Of a stretch of DNA of 64,000 nucleotides, positions 1-7,896 are shown piece by piece (position 1 is the stretch's first letter; each line of letters opens with the position of its first letter). Under the pieces are notes generated by a model, which made no database searches, was not told the DNA's origin, and saw only the letters and a list, made by a program, of their open reading frames with translations. The stretch is from Pseudomonas sp. ACM7 (lineage in GTDB: Bacteria > Pseudomonadota > Gammaproteobacteria > Pseudomonadales > Pseudomonadaceae), in contig NZ_CP024866.1 of NCBI RefSeq assembly GCF_004136015.1, positions 6,338,861 to 6,402,860 of the forward strand, given 5' to 3'. A program made the translations under genes and the position numbers.

Positions 1-27
1 GCTTTTTCAAACCGTGTAACCGTGGCC

Positions 28-768
28 TCAGCGCATGAAGATCCCGCCGTTCACATCCCAGGTCGCCCCGGTGGTGAAGTAGGCGTCTTCGCTGGCCAGT
101 TGCACGATCAGCTTGCCGATGAACGCGGCGCTCCCCAATTGCTTGACCGGGATCGCCTCTATCAGTTTTTCCAGGCGCTCGGGCGGCACGGCGGCACGCA
201 CCGCCGGCGACTCAATGGGGCCCGGTGCGATGGCGTTGACCGTGACACCGGACGCCGCCAGCTCTTTGGCAAAGATCTTGGTCAAGGTAATGATGGCGCC
301 CTTGGACGCGGCGTAATGCGCGCCGGTCGCGGTGCCGCCATTCTGCCCGGCCAGGGAAGCCATGTTGATGATCCTCCCGTAACCCCGCGCCGCCAGATAG
401 CTGCCGAACACCTGGCAACCGACAAAAGTGCCGCGCTGATTGACGCTCACAACACGGTCGAACTCTTCCGGGCTGATCTGCATCACCGGTGTGGTCATGG
501 TCATCGCGGCGTTGTTCACCACCACCTGCAATTCACCCCAATGCGCCACGACGGCCGCCAGCGCGTCTTCGAAATCGGCCTTGCTCGATACATCGAGCTT
601 GAGCGCCAGGACCCGTTCGCCCGTGGCATCGAGTTCAGTGGCGGTGGCCTGTACCGATTCCAGCGAACGGTCGCTGATCACGACCCGATAGCCGGCGTTC
701 AGCAGTTGCTCGGCAATGCTTTTGCCCAGCCCCTGGGCCGCGCCGGTGACCAATGCAACCTGTGTCAT
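28..768 (-). CDS. iacE: SDR-family oxidoreductase, IacE of the auxin-degradation cluster
   Basis: This is a 246-aa classical short-chain dehydrogenase. The NAD(P) motif TGAAQGLG is at residues 8-15, the NNAA motif near 85-88, the catalytic Ser near 138, and Tyr152/Lys156 in YAASK. The ATG at 768 follows GAGG. It lies 10 bp after iacD on the same strand, which together with the HABICDE order identifies it as IacE. From published work on iac clusters, IacE acts early, with IacA, in turning indole-3-acetate into dioxindole-3-acetate. That role is inferred here from synteny; the sequence alone shows only an SDR. The next operon genes (iacF, iacG) would lie left of base 1. Confidence 0.85.
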   Translation of the reverse strand: MTQVALVTGAAQGLGKSIAEQLLNAGYRVVISDRSLESVQATATELDATGERVLALKLDVSSKADFEDALAAVVAHWGELQVVVNNAAMTMTTPVMQISPEEFDRVVSVNQRGTFVGCQVFGSYLAARGYGRIINMASLAGQNGGTATGAHYAASKGAIITLTKIFAKELAASGVTVNAIAPGPIESPAVRAAVPPERLEKLIEAIPVKQLGSAAFIGKLIVQLASEDAYFTTGATWDVNGGIFMR

Positions 769-778
769 GGCAGCGTCC

Positions 779-1258
779 TCAAAGGATGTAGCCGATACCG
801 GCGAGGGTATCGGTGGAGTTGATCAGCTGAATCAGCTTGCGCTGAATCTTGAAACTGTCACCGCTGCGCACCAGTTCAAACGTGACATCGGCGGTGTACT
901 GCTTGAGCACATCCTTGCGGAACTCGCGCAGGTTCTGCGCACAGCGCACGGTGACAATTCCGTCTTCATCCGACAGCACGCGAAAGCGCGACTGACTGCG
1001 CACGGTGCGCGCCCGCGGGGTGGTCGAGATCGACTCGCCGCTGGTCAAACGGGTGACACGCAACTGACGCATATGGTGGTCGTCGTAGGCGTAGTTCAGG
1101 GTGTTCTCGAAGTCGGTTTCCAGTGGATCGATCGGGATGATGTAGGTCGCTTTCTCGGTCCACAGATCGAGCCATTCGACGAAATCGCCGTGGTCGAGCA
1201 TGTCCGCTTCCTGCCAGATGAAAGCGCTGACTTGGTTGAGCAATTGCAGGTTGTTCAT
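779..1258 (-). CDS. iacD: Aromatic-ring-hydroxylating dioxygenase beta subunit, IacD
   Basis: The product is a 159-aa small subunit of a Rieske non-haem iron dioxygenase, with the SnoaL/NTF2-like fold of ring-hydroxylating beta subunits. The stretch FIWQEADMLDHGDFVEWLDLW near the N-terminus is the usual beta-subunit opening. The ATG at 1258 is preceded by GGAG. A longer frame to 1273 needs a GTG and lacks a better ribosome site. It starts 15 bp after the stop of the alpha subunit, so the two are almost certainly co-translated. The enzyme is thought to act late in the iac pathway, on the route to catechol. The ferredoxin reductase partner (IacF) is not in the window. Confidence 0.87.
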   Translation of the reverse strand: MNNLQLLNQVSAFIWQEADMLDHGDFVEWLDLWTEKATYIIPIDPLETDFENTLNYAYDDHHMRQLRVTRLTSGESISTTPRARTVRSQSRFRVLSDEDGIVTVRCAQNLREFRKDVLKQYTADVTFELVRSGDSFKIQRKLIQLINSTDTLAGIGYIL

Positions 1259-1273
1259 GGTGTTCTCCGTCAC

Positions 1274-2548
1274 TCAGGCCGACATCATCTTTTTCCACTG
1301 CTGGTAACCAGCGCGCATGCCGGTCTCGGCGCTCACATCGCTCACCAGCCCGTCTTCGGATTCCTTTTCACCCGGCAAGCCGCGGTTGAGCATGATCCAC
1401 AGATCGGTGCCGGCACTGGCGCCGCGCTGTACGCGCTCCCAGGCTTCGGAATCGTCCGGAGTACCAAAACCCATCGGACCCTGGAAGTGCTCATGCAGGC
1501 GCAGACGATAACGGTTGGCCACGGCCGGGCCACCGTCCATGGTGATGACGGCATGATGGATTTCGGTTTCGTTCACCGCGATCGGTTGCAGCACCCGGAA
1601 GAACGCCATGGAACAGGCGATGTTCGGGAACAGGTTGAGGTTGAAGCCCGAACCGCCGACCGCACGCACGATGCGACGGACCGATGCTTCGTCCTGGCCT
1701 TCGGCGCGCAACTGCGCGGCCAGGTCCTCGAAACGCTCGGGAATCGGCAATTCAAGGTTAGCTTCCAGGTCGACCAGGTCCGGGATCATCACCATCACGC
1801 TGTGGCCGTTGCCGAGGTCTTCGACATAGCCCGGCCCTTCGACGAAGTCGAACAGCTCCAGAGTCTGCTCATCCACGGACGACAGGAACGACTTGTGCAC
1901 CAGCGGGAAGTGATAGGCGTCGGTGGTGTTTTCCAGCTGGATCTTCCAGTTACCGGGGAAGCGGAAGCGATGCTCGCCCCCCACTTTGACCGGGTAGCCG
2001 GCGCCCTGCTTCATGAACAGGTCGATCCACTTTTTGGCCGGGCCGAGGAAATCGGCGAGGGGCTCGATGTCATCCTTGAAGGTGGCGAAGATCATGCCGT
2101 TGTATTGCTCGACACGCAGGCTGACCAAAGGCAGTTCGCCCTTGTCCAGGCAATCGGCGTAGCTTTCCGGGTGCGGCACACCGCGCAGGCTGCCATCCAG
2201 GGCGTAGCTCCAGCCGTGATAAGGGCAGACAAAACTGTTGGTCTTGCCCTTCTTGTGTTCGCACACCGTTGCGCCACGATGGCGGCAGCGGTTGAGCAAC
2301 ACATGCACTTCTTTCTTGCGGTCGCGCACGACGATCACCGGCTGCTTGCCGATATAGGTGCTCTTGTAGCTGCCGGACTCCGGGATCTCGCTGGCGTGAG
2401 CGACCCAGATCCAGGTGCTGTAGAAAATCTTGTCCAGCTCCTGATCGAAGATCTTGCCGTCGGTGTACAGCGACGTGTGAACACGGTCATGCAGGACCAG
2501 GTCGGAAAGACTGGTGTCGAGCGTTACGGTGTTTATCAGGTTACTCAC
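1274..2548 (-). CDS. iacC: Rieske aromatic-ring dioxygenase alpha subunit, IacC
   Basis: The product is a 424-aa large subunit. The Rieske [2Fe-2S] ligands are Cys88-x-His90 and Cys108-x2-His111. The mononuclear iron motif is DAYHFPLVH in the catalytic half. The start chosen is the GTG at 2548, with GAGGAG just upstream. The frame stays open for a further 53 codons, but that part has no family similarity and overlaps iacI. The alpha and beta subunits together should form the oxygenase that yields catechol in the last ring-activating step of auxin catabolism; this role comes from the known iac family, not from the sequence itself. It is followed directly by iacD. Confidence 0.9.
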   Translation of the reverse strand: MSNLINTVTLDTSLSDLVLHDRVHTSLYTDGKIFDQELDKIFYSTWIWVAHASEIPESGSYKSTYIGKQPVIVVRDRKKEVHVLLNRCRHRGATVCEHKKGKTNSFVCPYHGWSYALDGSLRGVPHPESYADCLDKGELPLVSLRVEQYNGMIFATFKDDIEPLADFLGPAKKWIDLFMKQGAGYPVKVGGEHRFRFPGNWKIQLENTTDAYHFPLVHKSFLSSVDEQTLELFDFVEGPGYVEDLGNGHSVMVMIPDLVDLEANLELPIPERFEDLAAQLRAEGQDEASVRRIVRAVGGSGFNLNLFPNIACSMAFFRVLQPIAVNETEIHHAVITMDGGPAVANRYRLRLHEHFQGPMGFGTPDDSEAWERVQRGASAGTDLWIMLNRGLPGEKESEDGLVSDVSAETGMRAGYQQWKKMMSA

Positions 2549-2601
2549 GATCACTCCTCGTCGGCATTGCTCGCCGACTCTAAGAATTCTGGGTGTTACT
2601 T

Positions 2602-3135
2602 TCAGGACTGGCCGGAATGACCGGGTACGGGCAGGTACGCGGTACTGTTCCAGGTGTCTACCGGTCGGCTGAACAGGTTCTCGGTCTGAAAATGCGCCAT
2701 GCGCCACTGCCCCTGTTCCTGGGCGAACCGCACGGTCAGGCGGGCGCTATTGAGGTGCGAGGCACCCGAGGCAAAGGTCGAGGTCTGCAACATCACCCAA
2801 CTGGCATCTGCGGTCTCACCGCTGACCCGGATCAGTTCCGAGGTCAGGAAGTGCACGTTCAGCGAAAAGTGCGCCGGTTCGACCATGTAGGTTGCGAACA
2901 TAGCTTTGATCGCCTCACGCCCGTGGTAACCGCCGAAGCTGTTCTGGTACTTGGCACCCTTGCCTTCCCAGACCGCCTGCTCGGTGAACAACCCGGCCAG
3001 TTCCTCGAGCGGGGAACCCACGCCCAGCTCGTCGCACAAAAACATGTAGCGATTCATGCAGGCGCGGATCGCGTTCTCGCTTTCCAGCTGCTCGAGCCGC
3101 TGTTCCAGTGCGCGCAAATGCTCTTGTGATGACAT
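2602..3135 (-). CDS. iacI: SnoaL/NTF2-like protein, IacI
   Basis: This 177-aa SnoaL-like (NTF2-fold) protein starts with a short charged helix (residues 1-20). The AIRACMNRYMFLCDELGVG stretch is typical of the SnoaL_4 type and resembles dioxygenase beta subunits. The ATG at 3135 follows GAGAGGT. It sits between iacB and iacC, the position of iacI in Acinetobacter and Pseudomonas iac clusters. The exact reaction of IacI is not settled, and no catalytic residue is claimed here. It ends 53 bp before the iacC start. Confidence 0.78.
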   Translation of the reverse strand: MSSQEHLRALEQRLEQLESENAIRACMNRYMFLCDELGVGSPLEELAGLFTEQAVWEGKGAKYQNSFGGYHGREAIKAMFATYMVEPAHFSLNVHFLTSELIRVSGETADASWVMLQTSTFASGASHLNSARLTVRFAQEQGQWRMAHFQTENLFSRPVDTWNSTAYLPVPGHSGQS

Positions 3136-3151
3136 GGCGACCTCTCTCGAC

Positions 3152-3511
3152 TCAGCGCTGGATGATCAGTTCGCGACCGGTACGGGCCTCGACCTTGCAA
3201 TACTTCCAGAGTTTGTAAGGGCCATTGCCGACATCCGTGGTGCGAAACAGATTGCAGGCGGCGTGGACGGTTTCGATGTCAGGTACATCGGCCAGCAGGT
3301 AAGTCGTCCAGGGCCAGCCGGCAGACGGGCCGACCATGCTCTGATCGTCGTCCATGTTGCCTAGCACGGTGACGCCTGGCAGGTCGGCGATGCCGTTCCA
3401 CATGGCGCCGAACGCGGCCCAGACTTCCAGCGCTTCAGGACGCGGAGCATCGAAAAAGTTTTGGTTGATGCCGATGCAGAACAAAACTCGCAGGGCTTTT
3501 TTATCGGTCAT
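3152..3511 (-). CDS. iacB: IacB, small conserved protein of auxin catabolism
   Basis: This is a 119-aa soluble protein without a recognised catalytic motif. It shows an alpha/beta pattern with conserved-looking aromatics (FDAPRPEALEVWAAFGAMW, GWPWTTYLLADVP) that suggests a ferredoxin-like dimeric alpha-beta barrel. The ATG at 3511 was chosen; a GTG three codons upstream is possible. It lies 26 bp downstream of iacA and 16 bp upstream of iacI. The name rests on position between iacA and iacI and on fold type. Its reaction in ring opening of the oxidised indole is not established from the sequence. Confidence 0.72.
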   Translation of the reverse strand: MTDKKALRVLFCIGINQNFFDAPRPEALEVWAAFGAMWNGIADLPGVTVLGNMDDDQSMVGPSAGWPWTTYLLADVPDIETVHAACNLFRTTDVGNGPYKLWKYCKVEARTGRELIIQR

Positions 3512-3537
3512 GGGGTTCACCAATCAGTAGGTAAAAA

Positions 3538-4710
3538 TTACAGGTAGCCAGGCAACGGCTTGTTGCCGAAGAAGATCGCGCCAGCGTTCTGGTAGGTCAT
3601 ATCGCCCATGAAGGCGTGCTGTGTAATGACTTGGGTGTCGTTGACGAAACGCGACAGAGGACTGGTGCGATACACCCCGCTCATGCCCGACAGCATTTGC
3701 GCGGTGCGCGCAACATCGGCCGCGACGCGGGTGGCGTGAGTCGAGGACAAGCGCAGCATATTGGTCTGTTCGACACTCACCGGATCGCCGGTCAGTACGC
3801 TGCTCCAGGCATCGTCGATGGACTGGTAGAACCACGAACGCGCGGCGCGCAGCGACGCTTCGGCCTTGGCCATCTCGACTTGGGCCAGAGGCCGGTCGGA
3901 CAACGACGGCGCACCGGTCACGGAGATTCGTCCACTGGCCATGCCACTCAACTCATCGAGTGCCGCGCGAGCAACGCCCAGGCCAACCACTGACAACACC
4001 TGCGTGGCAAACGACAGTGACGGATAGCGGAAGAACGGCTCGTCAAGATTCGACGGACCACCGCGCACGAAGGTCCACTCTTCCGGCACCACTACGCCTT
4101 CGACGACGACGTCATGGCTGCCGGTGCCAACCAGGCCGACGACGTTCCATGTTTCCTCGATCTGCACCTTTTCCCGAGGCATTACCGCCAGTCGTGGCAG
4201 GCCGAGCATCTCGCCGTTTTTCGGGCTGATGCCCACGCCGATCAGCGAGGCCCCCATGCAACCGCTGGAGAACTTCCAACGCCCGTTGACTTCCAGACCA
4301 CCTTCAACAAAAGACGCAGGTTGCGGTGGGAAGATCCCGCCGGCGAACACCACGTCAGGCGAGTCGGCGTAGATTTTCTTGATGGTTTCCAGCGGCAGCG
4401 CAGCCAGGTAAACCGGGCTCATGCCGAAGCTGGCGACCCAACCAGCGGACCCGTCGGCGATGGATATGTCTTCCACCATCTGGCAAAACTCGGCCGGCGA
4501 ACGCTCGTCGCCGCCGAAGCGCTTGGGCACTAGGGCCCGATAGACGCCGAGCTTGCGGAACTGCTCGATAACGTCCTGCGAGATGAATTTTTGTTCGTCG
4601 AATTCTTCGCTTCGAGCACGCGCACGAATCTCGACCAGCAGTTTCTGAAACGCTTCATTTGCCGTGATCGGCACGCAGCGCTGATGATTCAGCTCGCTTG
4701 GCGCAGTCAT
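3538..4710 (-). CDS. iacA: Acyl-CoA-dehydrogenase-like flavin hydroxylase, IacA
   Basis: The product is a 390-aa member of the acyl-CoA dehydrogenase/HpaB-C class of two-component flavin monooxygenases. The N-terminal helical domain contains FRKLGVYRALVPKRFGG, followed by a beta domain and a C-terminal four-helix bundle. In iac clusters IacA oxidises the indole ring of indole-3-acetate using reduced flavin supplied by IacG. There is no catalytic Glu pattern of true acyl-CoA dehydrogenases that I can point to. The ATG at 4710 has GGAG 7-8 bases upstream; two earlier in-frame ATGs (4722, 4731) are less well placed. The upstream iacH stop lies inside this leader, so translation is probably coupled. 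Confidence 0.85.
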   Translation of the reverse strand: MTAPSELNHQRCVPITANEAFQKLLVEIRARARSEEFDEQKFISQDVIEQFRKLGVYRALVPKRFGGDERSPAEFCQMVEDISIADGSAGWVASFGMSPVYLAALPLETIKKIYADSPDVVFAGGIFPPQPASFVEGGLEVNGRWKFSSGCMGASLIGVGISPKNGEMLGLPRLAVMPREKVQIEETWNVVGLVGTGSHDVVVEGVVVPEEWTFVRGGPSNLDEPFFRYPSLSFATQVLSVVGLGVARAALDELSGMASGRISVTGAPSLSDRPLAQVEMAKAEASLRAARSWFYQSIDDAWSSVLTGDPVSVEQTNMLRLSSTHATRVAADVARTAQMLSGMSGVYRTSPLSRFVNDTQVITQHAFMGDMTYQNAGAIFFGNKPLPGYL

Positions 4711-4736
4711 GGGTTTCTCCATAGTAAGCATGACGA

Positions 4737-5849
4737 TTACTCTTCCAGACGCCGGACCAGTTCGCGGGCGACTGCACACAGCAGTTCGTCCGCGCCATGG
4801 GCGGCAATGAGTTGAAGGCCGACCGGAAGTCCCGAGGCGCTTTCCAGAGGAATGCTCAGAGCCGGATGACCGGAAAGGTTGAAAGCGCGCACCAGGGAGG
4901 TCATGCCCAGGGCGGCGCGGGTGTCGGCCGCATCGGCGACCAGCAACGGGAAGTCGGGCATGGTCGGCATGGCCAGAATTGGGGTGATGGCCAAGGCTGC
5001 GTCCACTTCTGCGATAAACGCGCGACGGATGATTTCGGCTTCTTCAACGGATTCGGCCGAGGTCAGACTGGCGGCGCGCAGACGGTCGGCGACATCGCTG
5101 CCAACCCGACCGGTTTGCAGAAGATGACCACACGCTGCCCAGGTTTCGGCGTTGATGATCACCATTCCGGCGCCATACGCTGCGGCCATGCCAGGCAGCG
5201 TTTGCTCAAGCAACTTGAAGCGCGAACGGCCCAGTGCCTGGTTCACCACCGAGTGAATCTGTTCGTTGGCCTCTACCGCGACAACGCCGATAGCAAGATG
5301 CTCAGGCACCGGAACGGAAGAAAACGTGGGATCAATGATGTGCATCGCTTCAGTCAAGCGATCCATATCCAGTGCCAGAGGGCCTACGCAATCGAGGGTA
5401 CTGCGCGCAGGCATCACACCCTGACGGCTAACACGACCGAAGGTTGGCTTGAGACCGAATACACCACAGCACGCTGCTGGAATCCGTACCGAACCGCCGG
5501 TATCGGTGCCCAGCGCGAAGTCGCAAAGGCCTGCCGCGACCGCAGCTGCCGAACCACTGGAAGAGCCGCCCGGTATATATCCCGGATAGCGCGGATTGGA
5601 CGCCGTGCCGGTCCATGCGTTGAGGCCAGTGGTGCCGAATGCCAATTCATGCAGGCTGGTTTTACCGGTGATCCGGCAGCCCGCATCCAGAACAGACTGA
5701 ACCACGTGTGCATGTACGCCGGCCGCCGGCGCATCGGCCAGTGCGCTGCTTGAAGCGCGGGTCGGATAGCCGGCGATATCGATGGTGTCTTTCACCATGA
5801 CCGAAAGACCATCCCCTCCTAAGGCTAAATCCTCAACAACGATCGACAT
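4737..5849 (-). CDS. iacH: Amidase-signature hydrolase, IacH
   Basis: This is a 370-aa amidase-signature enzyme. The catalytic triad parts are visible: Lys20 in MVKDTID, the cis-Ser within GGSSSGSAAAVAAG, and the nucleophile Ser in GTDTGGSVRIPA. It is the first gene of the minus-strand operon, as in the HABICDEFG order. It likely opens or processes the oxidised lactam ring formed from indole-3-acetate, an inference from the family and cluster. The start at 5849 (MSIVVED) was preferred over the frame extending to 5897, whose extra residues are not family-like. The 788-bp region upstream should hold its promoter. Confidence 0.84.
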   Translation of the reverse strand: MSIVVEDLALGGDGLSVMVKDTIDIAGYPTRASSSALADAPAAGVHAHVVQSVLDAGCRITGKTSLHELAFGTTGLNAWTGTASNPRYPGYIPGGSSSGSAAAVAAGLCDFALGTDTGGSVRIPAACCGVFGLKPTFGRVSRQGVMPARSTLDCVGPLALDMDRLTEAMHIIDPTFSSVPVPEHLAIGVVAVEANEQIHSVVNQALGRSRFKLLEQTLPGMAAAYGAGMVIINAETWAACGHLLQTGRVGSDVADRLRAASLTSAESVEEAEIIRRAFIAEVDAALAITPILAMPTMPDFPLLVADAADTRAALGMTSLVRAFNLSGHPALSIPLESASGLPVGLQLIAAHGADELLCAVARELVRRLEE

Positions 5850-6270
5850 GCTCTTTACCTGCTCGTTATGTGTCACCAGAACGGATGACCTCGGCACGAG
5901 GGCCGGGGAAAACGCTTAAATCCAAAATCGTAATATTTACGTGAAATGTCAATTGAATTTTACCAATTAAAACGGTGTGTATTTTCGGTGCAGATTTTCC
6001 CTTTTCGCACCAGCGACGTGCAGTTTGGTAACGCCACTGCAAAAACATAAAATTCTTAATATTTTGTATTTTTACTTTATAAATCAGTTATTTACATAGT
6101 TTTAACGAGCGAAAACCATCCAACCATTTAGAAAAATGTTGAGCATGGACCTCTCTGAAAAACCAAACAGGAAAAAATCAATCAGCCCAAAAATGGCAAC
6201 CTAAAAAAGCTTAAAAAAATCGCTTTTTTTAGTTTTTTATAAGCTTGTTTTTGGTCATTTGAGGGATTCC

Positions 6271-6284
6271 TTGATCCAGATCAA
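6271..6284. promoter_or_regulatory. Perfect FNR/ANR box
   Basis: The sequence TTGATCCAGATCAA matches TTGAT-N4-ATCAA exactly. In pseudomonads this is the site for the oxygen sensor ANR. It lies 354 bp before the importer start and 422 bp before the iacH start, so which side it serves cannot be told. Confidence 0.6.
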
Positions 6285-6431
6285 AGCCTTGTTGGGCATG
6301 GCGTGCTGCGGGTTTTTCCCACCCTTCACACCCCCTTCCTCGAGTCCTTCGGATCACCTCGGCTGAACCGCCTCGAAGCGTTCGCATCAGGCATCGCAGT
6401 AACGGCTTTCTGCCATGCACCAAAAAATTTC

Positions 6432-6447
6432 TGGCATGCAATCTGCT
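6432..6447 (+). promoter_or_regulatory. Candidate sigma-54 (-24/-12) promoter
   Basis: TGGCATGCAATCTGCT fits TGGCAYR-N4-YTGCW, with exactly 10 bases between the GG (6433-6434) and the GC (6445-6446). Transcription would start near 6459, giving a leader of about 180 nt before the ABC-importer operon. No enhancer-binding activator is encoded in the window. Confidence 0.5.
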
Positions 6448-6485
6448 TTTGCCCTTTTCGCCTTCGACCGATCGCTCATGGTCGA

Positions 6486-6528
6486 GCGGCACCCTGATGA
6501 CTCGGTAACCGAGCATGGGTGTCGCCGC
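6486..6528 (+). other. Nested hairpin in the leader of the ABC-importer operon
   Basis: The outer stem pairs GCGGC (6486-6490) with GCCGC (6524-6528) and ACCC (6491-6494) with GGGT (6517-6520). The inner stem is CTCGGTAACCGAG (6501-6513). A third small hairpin TTGCAGCGTTGCAA (6608-6621) sits directly before the ribosome site. It matches no riboswitch class known to me. Confidence 0.35.
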
Positions 6529-6637
6529 AGTTCGATAACTAAAACAGGGCCGTACCTTGGGCCGAACTCGCACCACATCGTGGTCGAGGCGGCTGGCCAT
6601 TAGCCTTTTGCAGCGTTGCAACTCTTCGGAGAAAGTC

Positions 6638-7789
6638 ATGCTTTTCAGAAAAGCCGTGTCCACGTTGTTGTTGAGTGCCGCCTGCGCCGCCGCTGCGCAG
6701 GCGGATGTGAAAGTCGGTGTCATTACCTCCTCCACCGGACCGATCGCACTGGTCGGGCTACCACAGAAAAACACCGTGCCGTTGCTGCCGACCCAGGCCG
6801 GCGACCAGGTGGTGAAGTACATTTCTCTGGATGATGCGAGCGACCCGACCGCTACGGTGAAGGCGCTGAAGAAGCTGATCGACGAAGAAAATGTCGATGC
6901 CATCATCGGCCCGAGCGGCTCGCCCAACGCCATGGGCGTGATCCAGTTCGTCGCCGAGGCAGGCGTGCCATTGCTGGCACCAGTCGGCACCGCTGCGGTG
7001 GTGCTGCCGATGACCGAGCAGAAGAAATGGGTATTCAAGACCACGCAGAACGATGACCTGATCGCCAAGGCGCTGTTCGAACACATGGCCAAAAAAGACG
7101 TGAAGACCCTCGGCTTCATCGGCACCGGCGACCCTTATGGCGAGAACTGGGCCAAGGTCATGGCCGGCCTGGCAGCGCAGCAGAACATCAAGGTCGTGGC
7201 CAACGAGCGCTTCCAGCGCCAGGACACCTCGGTCACCGGGCAGAGCCTGAAAATTCTCGCCACCCGCCCCGATGCAGTGCTGGTCGCAGCGCCGGGCAGC
7301 TCGGCGGTGATGCCGCAGACCACCCTGTTCGATCAGGGCTATCGCGGCCAGGTCTACCAGACCCACGGCGCGGCGCTGCAAGACTTCCTCAAGCTGGGCG
7401 GCAAGAAGGTCGAGGGCACCATTCTGGCGGCCAGCCTGATGCTGGTACTGGATGAAATCCCGGACAGCCATCCTTCGAAGAAAATCGCCAGCGACTACAC
7501 CACGGCCTACGAAAAGCTCAACGGCAGCAAGCCCGCGACCTTCGGCGGGAACACCTTCGATGCCGGTCTGCTACTACAGCAGGCGATCCCGATTGCAGCC
7601 AAAAAAGCGGCACCGGGCACTCCCGAATTTCGTGCAGCCCTGCGTGATGCGCTTGAGCAAAGCCACGAACTGGCCGGCACCCAAGGCGTTTACAACATGA
7701 CGCCGCAGGACCACAGCGGCTTCGACGAGCGCGGTCGCGAATTGATCGTGGTGAAGAACGGCAACTGGATGTTGTTGCACGACAACTGA
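6638..7789 (+). CDS. ABC transporter periplasmic binding protein, LivK/HmgA type
   Basis: The product is a 383-aa type-1 periplasmic binding protein (Peripla_BP_6 class). It has a Sec signal peptide with Ala-rich end (about residues 1-22, cleavage after AQA). The ATG at 6638 has GGAG seven bases before. It heads a plus-strand operon encoding two permease domains and two ATPases, so it should deliver substrate to them. The family binds branched-chain amino acids, urea, aromatic acids or related compounds. The position next to iac genes suggests indole-3-acetate or a related aromatic as substrate; that is inference. No lipobox is present. Confidence 0.85.
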   Translation: MLFRKAVSTLLLSAACAAAAQADVKVGVITSSTGPIALVGLPQKNTVPLLPTQAGDQVVKYISLDDASDPTATVKALKKLIDEENVDAIIGPSGSPNAMGVIQFVAEAGVPLLAPVGTAAVVLPMTEQKKWVFKTTQNDDLIAKALFEHMAKKDVKTLGFIGTGDPYGENWAKVMAGLAAQQNIKVVANERFQRQDTSVTGQSLKILATRPDAVLVAAPGSSAVMPQTTLFDQGYRGQVYQTHGAALQDFLKLGGKKVEGTILAASLMLVLDEIPDSHPSKKIASDYTTAYEKLNGSKPATFGGNTFDAGLLLQQAIPIAAKKAAPGTPEFRAALRDALEQSHELAGTQGVYNMTPQDHSGFDERGRELIVVKNGNWMLLHDN

Positions 7790-7896
7790 TCGAAACCCGG
7801 GCGCACAGCCCACTGCGCGCCCTGCCCGATTGCCGCCGAGTCAACCCGCGCCGGCAAACGGGCCTGATATTCAATCTGTAGAAAAGAGCTCTCATT

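Larger units (their letters stand above)
5850..6637. promoter_or_regulatory. Divergent control region between iacH and the ABC-importer operon
   Basis: The region is 788 bp without a credible gene; its left half (5930-6250) is clearly AT-richer than the flanks. On the minus strand a perfect -35 hexamer TTGACA (5952-5947) overlaps a palindrome TCAATTGA (5949-5956), but the -10 at 17 bp (GATTTT) is poor. A weak A/T hairpin with T-run lies near 6205-6235. Downstream are a perfect FNR/ANR-type box (6271-6284), a sigma-54-like element (6432-6447) and a nested hairpin (6486-6528). The size and density of signals suggest several inputs. No binding data are available. Confidence 0.6.

Noticed and set aside
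716..2620. A 634-codon open frame on the plus strand, opposite iacC and iacD.
   Set aside because: It is antisense to genes with clear Rieske dioxygenase motifs; the His/Gln/Arg-rich product is the usual mirror of GC-rich coding DNA.
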